Assembly (NCBI RefSeq): GCF_018835585.1
Contig: NZ_JAHGVE010000002.1
Coordinates: 161,665-225,664, forward strand
DNA length: 64,000 bases
Reading direction: 5' to 3'
Origin: Pelorhabdus rhamnosifermentans
GTDB lineage: Bacteria > Bacillota > Negativicutes > UMGS1260
Shown here piece after piece: positions 56,789 through 64,000 of this stretch. The number at the start of each line of letters is the position of its first letter. Positions within the stretch are counted from its first letter, which is position 1. The notes below the pieces were generated by a model. It did no database searches. It was given only the letters and a program-made list of their open reading frames with translations, and was not told where the DNA came from. The position numbers and the translations under genes are program-made.

Positions 56789-58204
56789 ATGGAACTCTTG
56801 ATGATTGCATTAAGTCTTATTTTGTTAATTACACTTGCCTATCGTGGTTTCTCGGTTATTTTAATTGCTCCACTACTTGCTATGTTTGCAGCAGCTGTGA
56901 GTGATATGTCGACAATGCCTGTTTATGGTGAGTTGTTTATGACAAAAGCTGCTGAATTTATCAAATTGTATTACCCGATTTTTTTACTTGGTGCAGTTTT
57001 TGCCAGACTCATGGAACAAAGTGGTATGGTTGCATCACTTGCCAGTCTTGTGGCCAATAAACTTGGTAAAGAGCGGGCCATCTTAGCTGTTTTGATTGGC
57101 GGAGGTATCATGACATATGGTGGTATTAATGTTTTTGTTGGTGTCTTTGTCATGTATCCCGTTGCTGCTGTGTTATTCCGCGGTGCAGGTGTTCCAAAAC
57201 GTTTGATGCCGGCGGCTCTTTGGATGGGAATTTTTACTTACGCCATGGTTGCTTTGCCTGGTACTCCCCAGATTCAAAACATTATTCCGGCAGCTTTCTT
57301 TGGTACATCAACGTGGGCAGCACCTGTTACAAGTATTTTAAGTGCAGTAGTTTATTTTGTGATTGCCTGGGGCTGGTTAACTTATCGTTATAAAAAGTTA
57401 AAAGCTCAGGGTGAAGGTTATGGTGACTATACGCTTAATGAGCCAGATCCTATTGATGTATCGTCGTTGCCTTCATGGAAGGTTTCCATTATACCCTTTC
57501 TCGTTGTTTTAGGATTGAATTTGTTTTTAAGCAATCCTTTTCAATGGGCCTGGGCCTATCATTGGCAAACAAGTTTGTTAGAGCCTTTAAAACATTTAAA
57601 ATTGAGTTTGCTAAGTCCTTCTGTCGAAAAGGCGCAAGCCATTTGGTCCTTAGAAATTGCATTGGGCTTTGGTTCTGTTGCTGCTTTGATTTTTGGTCGC
57701 AAACGGCTTAAAATACAAGGCTTTGTTAAACAATTGAATGCTGGTGCTATGTCTTCATTAGCAGCGGTAATGAATACCGCTTCTGTTGTTGCTTTTGGTA
57801 GTGTTATTACGAGTCTGGCTAGTTTCCAAATCATCAAGGATTCCCTGCTTAACTTGCATATTGGTTCCGGTCCGCTCTTTTCGGAAGTCATTACCACAAA
57901 TGTTATGATTGTTTTGTCTGGTTCTGCTTCTGGTGGTATGACCATTGCTTTGGGAATGTTAGGTAATGAATGGGCCAATTGGGCAGCACAAATTGGCATG
58001 TCGCCTGACATTTTACATCGTATTGTATGTTTAGCGTCAGCTGGATTAGATACTTTGCCTCATAATGGTGCTTTACTGACTTTAGTGGGTGTTTGTGGTC
58101 TTACTTACCGCGAGTCCTATGCCGATATTGCGGCTCTGACTGTTTTCAAAGTATTGGTGGCATTTGTCTTTATTGCTTGGTATAGTATCACTGGTATTGC
58201 ATAA
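56789..58204 (+). CDS. GntP family permease
   Basis: A 471-residue inner-membrane carrier with about twelve to fourteen helices. It has the features of the GntP family (gluconate and other hydroxy-acid symporters): GGGIMTYGGINVFVGVF, ALPGTPQIQNIIP, TASVVAFGSVITS, SGSASGGMTIAL and GLDTLPHNGALLTLV. Substrate unknown; a carboxylate fits the neighbours. The ribosome site before ATG 56789 is weak. Confidence 0.88.
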   Translation: MELLMIALSLILLITLAYRGFSVILIAPLLAMFAAAVSDMSTMPVYGELFMTKAAEFIKLYYPIFLLGAVFARLMEQSGMVASLASLVANKLGKERAILAVLIGGGIMTYGGINVFVGVFVMYPVAAVLFRGAGVPKRLMPAALWMGIFTYAMVALPGTPQIQNIIPAAFFGTSTWAAPVTSILSAVVYFVIAWGWLTYRYKKLKAQGEGYGDYTLNEPDPIDVSSLPSWKVSIIPFLVVLGLNLFLSNPFQWAWAYHWQTSLLEPLKHLKLSLLSPSVEKAQAIWSLEIALGFGSVAALIFGRKRLKIQGFVKQLNAGAMSSLAAVMNTASVVAFGSVITSLASFQIIKDSLLNLHIGSGPLFSEVITTNVMIVLSGSASGGMTIALGMLGNEWANWAAQIGMSPDILHRIVCLASAGLDTLPHNGALLTLVGVCGLTYRESYADIAALTVFKVLVAFVFIAWYSITGIA

Positions 58205-58425
58205 CGTAAGGGAAGAATGGTTTGCGAGTTACTAAATGAAGTAATCAGATTATTTGAATTCGTAATAATTTAAATAATATTTGTGTTTATGTGTTTAATG
58301 GTTGCTAAATTAATATCGGTAGAGAGTGAATGATGTTGTAAGTCCATAATTGAGTGATGCGAGATGTGAAGTAAATTATCGTACGATAGCTAATTAAATC
58401 CCATTTTATTAAGGAGGGTTTCATT

Positions 58426-59898
58426 TTGGCAGATAAAAAATCATCCGCACCAGGAAAAATTCTTTGGATAATTATTGGTTTGGTTATTATGCTTGGTTTG
58501 GCGTTCGCTCCGGCAATTCCGGGTCTGTCTACGGCGGGTCAGCGAGTATTAGCTGTATTATTGTTTGCCGTCATCATGTGGGTATCGGAAGCGGTATCTT
58601 ATCCGGTGAGCGCGATTGCGATTATTGGATTTTTGATTATGTTTGTAGGATTTGCACCAGTCAAGGGTAATGAAGGAGCGCTGCTTGGAACAGGGAAAGC
58701 AATTCCGCTGGCCCTGAGTGGATTTATCAATTCTGGCTGGGTTCTTGTTGCAGCCGGACTCTTCATGGCAGCTTGTATTCTCCATACTGGTCTTGAAAAG
58801 CGAATTGCTCTTACCATTATTAATATGGTCGGTACCAAGACCAATAATATTTTTGCCGGTATGATTATGGTAACTCTTGTTCTTACCTTTCTAATTCCCT
58901 CAATTACTGCCCGCTCTGCAACGTTAACACCAATTGCTATGGGATTAATTGCGGCTTTTAATGTTGACAAGAGAAGTGTATTTGCCCGTCAACTACTTAT
59001 TTGTGTCGCGATTATTACCTCGATATCTGGGATTGGTGTATTATCAGGGGGAGCACCGAATCCGGTTGCCGCAGCTTTTGTTGCTAATTCCCTGAAGACA
59101 ACGATTTCCTGGGGACAATGGTTTTTATATTCTGAACCATTCTGCCTCGTTTTTTCTCTCGCTTTCTATTTTATCATTACACGCGTGAATAAATTCGAGT
59201 TTGATGAAGTTCCTGGTGGTAAGGCGGCTTTGTCTAAGGCATTACATGACCTTGGTTCAATGAGTGACAAAGAGAAAAAAATCTCCGTTATTTTTGTTTT
59301 TACGATTTTAGGCTGGGCTACGGAGTCCTTTCATCATGTTGATGCAAATACGGTTGCTATTTTCTCAGTACTGTTCATGTTAGCTCCGTATACTGGTATT
59401 GCAACTTTCAAAGATGTTGTAAATAAGGTCGACTGGGGTACCATCCTGCTGTTTGGCGCTGGTATTTCGTTAGGTGAAATGTTGCTTTCTTCGGGCGCAG
59501 CTGTGTGGCTAGCAAAAGTTTCATTAGGCGCTCTCGGTGTCGGTAATATGCCGTTGTCGCTGATGATTATTGTTATTACTGCCTGCATTCTGATTTTGCG
59601 GTTGGCTTTTGCCAGCATTACGGCAGCAACTGCGGCGGTTGTGCCAACTGTTGTTGGTTTCTTACTCAGTCTCAATAATCCGAGTTTGCCGATGGTTGGT
59701 ATGACAATGCTGTCAACCTATGCTGTGTACTATGCTTTCTTTTTGCCGGTAAATTCACCGCAGGCTATGATTGCTTATGCTACCGATACTTTTGAAACGA
59801 AAGATATGATTCGGATAGGTATCCCAACGACGATTGTGGGACTAATTATTTTCTTCGTGTTTGTATTTACTTACTGGCAATGGGTTGGAATGTTATAA
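58426..59898 (+). CDS. DASS (SLC13) family anion/dicarboxylate transporter 1
   Basis: A 490-residue symporter of the divalent anion:sodium family with about twelve helices. Characteristic segments: MWVSEAVSYPVSAIAIIGF, a first SNT-like region near FLIPSITARSATLTPIAMG, GGAPNPVAAAF, and FFLPVNSPQAMIAYATDTF near the C-terminus. A C4-dicarboxylate such as succinate would feed the adjacent propionate operon; this is inference. TTG start at 58426 after AAGGAGGG. Very similar to the gene at 60347. Confidence 0.9.
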   Translation: MADKKSSAPGKILWIIIGLVIMLGLAFAPAIPGLSTAGQRVLAVLLFAVIMWVSEAVSYPVSAIAIIGFLIMFVGFAPVKGNEGALLGTGKAIPLALSGFINSGWVLVAAGLFMAACILHTGLEKRIALTIINMVGTKTNNIFAGMIMVTLVLTFLIPSITARSATLTPIAMGLIAAFNVDKRSVFARQLLICVAIITSISGIGVLSGGAPNPVAAAFVANSLKTTISWGQWFLYSEPFCLVFSLAFYFIITRVNKFEFDEVPGGKAALSKALHDLGSMSDKEKKISVIFVFTILGWATESFHHVDANTVAIFSVLFMLAPYTGIATFKDVVNKVDWGTILLFGAGISLGEMLLSSGAAVWLAKVSLGALGVGNMPLSLMIIVITACILILRLAFASITAATAAVVPTVVGFLLSLNNPSLPMVGMTMLSTYAVYYAFFLPVNSPQAMIAYATDTFETKDMIRIGIPTTIVGLIIFFVFVFTYWQWVGML

Positions 59899-59907
59899 TT
59901 ACGATCA

Positions 59908-59935
59908 GCCGACTGCCAGGGGTAGTCGGCTTTTT
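59908..59935 (+). terminator. Terminator after DASS gene 1
   Basis: GCCGACT (59908) against AGTCGGC (59924), 9-base loop, five T. The same stem sequence recurs after DASS gene 2. Confidence 0.88.
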
Positions 59936-59985
59936 CAAGAGCTAAAGACGTAAGAAGTGAGTAGTAGGAAAAGGGAGGATGCATA

Positions 59986-60156
59986 ATGAAGAACTGCTCC
60001 ATCTTTGTAAGCGAAAGGCTTTTTGATGGAGGCGCAGCAATGAAAAGTTGTTCTGCAGTTATTGCTGCAGCAACTGCTCCGGTATCAGGTTACGAAGCAG
60101 TTGCTCCGTCCCCTGGAATCGTAGCTGTTGCTTCGGGTCTTAACTCTAACATGTAA
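59986..60156 (+). pseudogene. Decayed copy of the biotin carrier gene (mmdC-like 5' part)
   Basis: A 56-codon frame whose start and ribosome site (GGGAGGATGCATA-ATG) nearly copy those of mmdC. MKNCSIFV parallels MKNYSITV of MmdC, an Ala/Pro-rich stretch follows, and VAPSPGIVAV recalls MmdC's AAPMPGKIIS; the biotinyl-Lys motif is absent. An internal GGAGG with a second ATG (MKSCSAV) is present. I read it as a degenerate duplicate; a real small protein is not excluded. Confidence 0.6.
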
Positions 60157-60346
60157 TTTGGCGCTTGCTCCATCAATGATCCACTTTTATCGGTTTACTT
60201 TGTCTAAATTATTAATCAGATTCTTAAAGAAAAATTATGGTTAAATTAGACGATATGTGTAGTAATTTTTAAATCATAAAGTGAGTCAATAAACTTAGAA
60301 AATAGTAGGCTTGATTGATTTGCTTATATTTGTAGGAGGGTTTATT

Positions 60347-61819
60347 ATGGCAGATAAGAAAGCACCTGCACCAGGGAAAATTCTTTGGATAGTTATTGGT
60401 TTAGTTGTTATGTTGGGTTTGGCGTTTGCTCCGCCAATTGAAGGGCTGTCCACGGCAGGCCAGCGAGTACTGGCAGTTCTGTTATTTGCAGTTATTATGT
60501 GGGTGTCAGAAGCTGTATCTTATCCAGTGAGTGCTATTGCGATTATTGGTTTTCTTATTGTATTTTTGGGATTTGCACCTGTAAAGGGTACTGAGGGTGC
60601 TTTGCTTGGGACAGGCAAGGCTATTCCGATGGCTTTAAGTGGGTTTATTAATACTGGTTGGGTCCTAGTTGCTGCAGGTCTATTTATGGCGGCTTGTATT
60701 TTGCATACAGGGCTTGAAAAAAGGATTGCTCTAACAATTATTAAAATGGTCGGAACAAAAACAAATAATATTTTTGCTGGGATGATTCTTGTTACACTTG
60801 TTCTTACCTTTTTGATTCCTTCGATTACAGCTCGTTCAGCAACCTTAACTCCCATTGCCATGGGACTTATTGCTGCCTTTAAGGTAGATAAGAAGAGTCA
60901 GTTTGCTCGTCAACTTTTGGTTTGCATTGCTATTATTACATCTATTTCCGGTATTGGTGTTTTGACAGGTGGGGCACCAAATGCTGTGGCCAGTGGATTT
61001 ATTGCGAAATCTTTAAATTCACCTGTATCATGGGGTCAATGGTTATTGTGGTCTGAACCTTATTGCTTAGTTATGTCTCTTGCTTTTTACTTTATTGTTA
61101 CTAGAATGAACAAATTTGAATTTGATGAAGTACCTGGTGGTAAAGAAACGGTTCATAATGCTTTGGCAGAATTGGGTACCATGAGTCCTAAAGAGAAAAA
61201 AATCTCTGTTATTTTTGCTTTTACGATTTTAGCTTGGGCTACTGAGTCGTTTCATCATGTTGATGCCAATACGGTGGCCATCTTCTCCGTGTTATTGATG
61301 CTTGCTCCTTATTCAGGTGTGGCAACATTTAAGGATGTTGTGAATAAAGTCGACTGGGGCACCATTTTATTGTTCGGTGCAGGAATTTCGTTAGGTGAAA
61401 CACTATTGTCATCAGGAGCGGCTATTTGGCTTGCGAAGAGCTCCCTCGGTGCTTTAGGTGTTGGCTCCATGTCGCTTTATATGATGATTGCTGTCATTAC
61501 GGTGGGTATTTTGATTTTGCGCGTTGCTTTTGCGAGCATTACATCAGCCACAGCGGCCGTTGTACCGACAATTGTAGGCTTTTTGCTTAGTTTAAATAAT
61601 CCCAGTCTTCCTATGGTTGGGATGACGATGTTATCCACCTATTGTGTATATTTTGCCTTCCTGCTGCCAGTGAATTCGCCACAGGCTATGATTCCTTATG
61701 CAACAGATACTTTCGAGACGAAGGACATGATCAAAGTGGGTATTCCAATGACGATTGTGGGCCTTGTCCTTTACTTCTTGTTTGTATTTACCTATTGGAC
61801 TTGGACTGGCATGATTTAA
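60347..61819 (+). CDS. DASS (SLC13) family anion/dicarboxylate transporter 2
   Basis: A 490-residue paralogue of the transporter at 58426, aligning over the full length without visible gaps and with most residues identical (MADKKAPAPGKILW, MWVSEAVSYPVSAI, SITARSATLTPIAMG, GGAPNAVASGF, LPVNSPQAMIPYATDTF). ATG at 60347 after GGAGGG is preferred to the upstream frame from 60311. Tandem duplication has probably allowed divergence in substrate or regulation. Changes such as NPVAAAF to NAVASGF fall near the anion-binding region. Confidence 0.9.
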   Translation: MADKKAPAPGKILWIVIGLVVMLGLAFAPPIEGLSTAGQRVLAVLLFAVIMWVSEAVSYPVSAIAIIGFLIVFLGFAPVKGTEGALLGTGKAIPMALSGFINTGWVLVAAGLFMAACILHTGLEKRIALTIIKMVGTKTNNIFAGMILVTLVLTFLIPSITARSATLTPIAMGLIAAFKVDKKSQFARQLLVCIAIITSISGIGVLTGGAPNAVASGFIAKSLNSPVSWGQWLLWSEPYCLVMSLAFYFIVTRMNKFEFDEVPGGKETVHNALAELGTMSPKEKKISVIFAFTILAWATESFHHVDANTVAIFSVLLMLAPYSGVATFKDVVNKVDWGTILLFGAGISLGETLLSSGAAIWLAKSSLGALGVGSMSLYMMIAVITVGILILRVAFASITSATAAVVPTIVGFLLSLNNPSLPMVGMTMLSTYCVYFAFLLPVNSPQAMIPYATDTFETKDMIKVGIPMTIVGLVLYFLFVFTYWTWTGMI

Positions 61820-61832
61820 CTTTTGGACAAAG

Positions 61833-61861
61833 AAGCCGACTATCTTTTAGGTAGTCGGCTT
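61833..61861 (+). terminator. Terminator after DASS gene 2
   Basis: AAGCCGACTA (61833) against TAGTCGGCTT (61852). A second hairpin at 61875-61905 with a long T run, and a third at 62021-62045, follow before the next gene. Confidence 0.88.
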
Positions 61862-61874
61862 TCATAATGGGAAA

Positions 61875-61914
61875 AACGGGCTCATTTGGGATGAATGAAC
61901 CTGTTTTTTTTTTT
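61875..61914 (+). terminator. Second terminator hairpin
   Basis: AACGGGCTCATT (61875) pairs with AATGAACCTGTT (61894) with G-U or mismatched positions and runs into about eleven T. Explains the frame at 61867-62061, which is not a gene. Confidence 0.75.
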
Positions 61915-62104
61915 GTTAAATTACTCTGGTTGAGCATGGACTATTGCATAAGTGACAAGAATCGGCTAAAATTACATAGAGAGCTTTTTTCTCCAGCAAA
62001 AGGATGTTTATGCTGCTGCAAAATCCTTGTATCTTGCAAGGATTTCTTTGTTTCTTTGTAGAAAAAGGTTGAAACACTAATCATTTTTATTGGAGGTAAT
62101 TTTG

Positions 62105-62377
62105 GTGCGAGGCGGTCACAATCAGAATACTGGCATGTTCATTTTATTTTTAGTTACAGGTGCAATTATTGGTGGCATACTTGGTGAATTGATTGGTAGT
62201 TCTACCCTGCTTGTAGGCATAGCTCCTTATCTTGTAAAAACCTATCCAATTTTAGACGTACCGCCTATGACTCTTAATTTGTACGTTATCCGGTTTGTTG
62301 TAGGTTTTGCTTTTTATCCAAACCTTGTTAGTATATTAGGTATTGTGATTGCTGCATTATTATACCGAAGGTTCTAG
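62105..62377 (+). CDS. DUF4321-like small membrane protein
   Basis: A 90-residue protein with hydrophobic segments at about 11-30, in the middle, and at 70-88 (FYPNLVSILGIVIAALLY). The N-terminal GAIIGGILGELIG and LNLYVIRFVVGF pattern recalls the DUF4321 family found next to maf in Firmicutes. GTG start at 62105 lies 8 bases after GGAGG. Function unknown. Followed 15 bases later by maf. Confidence 0.8.
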   Translation: MRGGHNQNTGMFILFLVTGAIIGGILGELIGSSTLLVGIAPYLVKTYPILDVPPMTLNLYVIRFVVGFAFYPNLVSILGIVIAALLYRRF

Positions 62378-62392
62378 GAGGTTTCTTTTTTC

Positions 62393-63004
62393 ATGACACT
62401 TGTTTTAGCTTCGGCATCACCAAGGAGAAAAGCGTTATTAGAGCAGATCGGTGCTGATTTTGTCGTTCGCGTTAGCCAGGTAATTGAAGACAATGATCAG
62501 CAGCTTTTACCCCAAAAATTGGTTGTTTTACAAGCCAGGCAAAAGGCTGAAGCAGTGGCGCACGAATGGTTTAATGAATCTGCTGCCAACGCGAGGCAGG
62601 ACGTAGTGATTGGTGCAGATACGATTGTTGTTGTTGATGGACAAGTTTATGGCAAACCTCGTGATGGTCAAGATGCTTTTCGTATGCTTACGAAATTGTC
62701 AGGGCGTTCGCATCAGGTTATTACAGGTGTTGCTGTTGTTAAACAATCTAAATCCAGTTGCCAAAAATGGACAAGTTTTACAGCGTCTGTTATGACGAAT
62801 GTAACCTTTTGTCATTTAAGGCCTGAGACTATTCAGTCTTATATTGCAACAGGTGAACCTTTTGATAAAGCAGGAGCTTATGCTATTCAAGGCAAGGGAA
62901 TTTTATTTGTAGAAAAGATTTCAGGAGATTACACCAACGTTGTTGGCCTGCCACTTACGACACTGGCGACTTTACTGACAAAGGTAGGCGTCAAGCTATT
63001 ATGA
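62393..63004 (+). CDS. maf: Maf-like nucleoside triphosphate pyrophosphatase
   Basis: A 203-residue house-cleaning pyrophosphatase removing non-canonical nucleotides such as dTTP/UTP analogues. N-terminal LASASPRRKALLEQ and IGADTIVVVDGQVYGKP, the GRSHQVITGV segment, and Asp in GAYAIQGKGI are family marks. It overlaps radC by ATGA. The maf-radC-mreB order is common in Firmicutes. Confidence 0.94.
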   Translation: MTLVLASASPRRKALLEQIGADFVVRVSQVIEDNDQQLLPQKLVVLQARQKAEAVAHEWFNESAANARQDVVIGADTIVVVDGQVYGKPRDGQDAFRMLTKLSGRSHQVITGVAVVKQSKSSCQKWTSFTASVMTNVTFCHLRPETIQSYIATGEPFDKAGAYAIQGKGILFVEKISGDYTNVVGLPLTTLATLLTKVGVKLL

Positions 63005-63696
63005 GCACAGTTGAGCCCCCTATGCTGAAGGAAATGCCTGAGGAAGAACGTCCCAGGGAAAAGCTTCTTAGCAAAGGTGCGGAGGCGCTGAGCAATGTGG
63101 ACTTACTCGCTATTATTCTCCACACGGGTGTGAAAAATGAATCAGTGATTCATTTGGCTGAGCGAGTGCTAAGCCAAACCAATGGCCTTGCTAGGCTAAG
63201 CACTCTATCAGCACCTGAACTCTGTAAAGTGAAGGGAATTGGAGTGGCCAAGGCCGTAACCATTATTGCTACTTTTGAATTGAGTCGGCGCTTAGCTGTT
63301 CTTAGTGAGCAGGAGCGGACCATTATTCATAGTCCACGCGATGCGGCTCTGCTTGTTATGCCGCATCTGAGGTATTTGACAAAGGAACATTTTCTTATTT
63401 TATTGTTGTCAACGAAAAACCATGTTTTAGCTCAGCCGACGATTTCGATTGGTAGTTTAAGTGCTGCCATTGTTCATCCACGGGAGGTATTTCGCGAGGC
63501 AATTAATTATAGTGCTGCCGGAGTTATTTTAGTTCATAATCATCCAAGTGGAGATCCTTTGCCAAGTCAGGAAGATATCAGTTTAACAAAAAAACTCGTT
63601 GAAGCAGGGAAGATGCTTGATATTACTGTCCTTGATCACGTGATTATCGGCGATGGAAAGTATGTTAGTTTTAAAGAAAAGGGCATAATAGAATAA
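63001..63696 (+). CDS. radC: RadC family JAB-domain protein
   Basis: A 231-residue protein with an N-terminal helix-hairpin-helix region (PRERLLSKG-like PREKLLSKG, VKGIGVAKAVTI) and a C-terminal metalloprotease-like JAB domain with HNHPSGDPLPSQED, the metal ligands. Despite its name its role in DNA repair is unproven. ATG at 63001 overlaps the maf stop codon. Confidence 0.94.
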   Translation: MSTVEPPMLKEMPEEERPREKLLSKGAEALSNVDLLAIILHTGVKNESVIHLAERVLSQTNGLARLSTLSAPELCKVKGIGVAKAVTIIATFELSRRLAVLSEQERTIIHSPRDAALLVMPHLRYLTKEHFLILLLSTKNHVLAQPTISIGSLSAAIVHPREVFREAINYSAAGVILVHNHPSGDPLPSQEDISLTKKLVEAGKMLDITVLDHVIIGDGKYVSFKEKGIIE

Positions 63697-63722
63697 GCGG
63701 TCAACGAAAGGAGTAATTATAG

Positions 63723-64000
<278 letters not shown>

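Noticed and set aside
61867-62061. 64-residue frame after DASS gene 2
   Set aside because: It spans two terminator hairpins and a poly-T tract and has no ribosome site.

Overview
The window reads as a chromosomal segment of an anaerobic, probably propionate-forming member of the Negativicutes (Sporomusaceae-like). Firmicute-type content (trigger factor-clpP-clpX-lonB-lon-ysxC, rex, a T-box in front of valS, class II ribonucleotide reductase) sits beside an SLH-domain outer-membrane porin, the hallmark of this diderm lineage. The genus is my inference.

Layout. 1-10.7 kb: beta-glucoside PTS genes (a cut-off IIC with IIB and IIA; a second IIC followed by an SLH porin; a second IIB-IIA pair with 6-phospho-beta-glucosidase). 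The last two groups are each preceded by a sigma-54 type promoter and the same three-copy upstream repeat. They are separated by an opposite-strand three-gene operon (UbiA-type phosphoribosyltransferase, HAD phosphatase, large membrane protein) that looks like a lipid-linked pentose route. 10.8-14.8 kb: nrdJ, a tiny gene and an enlarged aldo/keto reductase. 14.9-19.8 kb: an SDR gene relic, an RpiR regulator and an aldolase/sugar-phosphate kinase/PTS operon. 19.8-24 kb, minus strand: a KimA-like potassium transporter with a structured leader, then a radical SAM/SPASM enzyme abutting a gene for a protein with 19 regularly spaced Cys residues; then tRNA-Gly(GCC). 24-34.6 kb: proteostasis genes, siroheme decarboxylase ahbA/ahbB and a polyprenyl synthase. 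34.6-39.6 kb: folD-fhs-nfnA-nfnB (one-carbon and redox metabolism) behind a leader with an attenuator-like hairpin. 39.7-46.1 kb: T-box-valS-folC, an O-antigen-ligase-like protein and rex. 46.1-56.4 kb: an almost complete succinate-to-propionate operon (CoA transferase, split B12 mutase, MeaB, epimerase and the sodium-pumping methylmalonyl-CoA decarboxylase) with a gamma-carbonic-anhydrase-like gene inside it. 56.8-61.9 kb: a GntP-type and two paralogous DASS carriers with a decayed copy of the biotin-carrier gene between the latter. 62-64 kb: DUF4321-like protein, maf, radC and the start of mreB.

Working together: sugars enter through porin and PTS, dicarboxylates probably through the DASS carriers; succinate is decarboxylated to propionate with energy conserved as a sodium gradient; Rex and NfnAB tie this to the redox state. 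The least explained and most interesting part is the radical SAM plus Cys-repeat pair at 22.0-23.7 kb, a candidate thioether-type modified-protein (RiPP-like) or spore-surface system.
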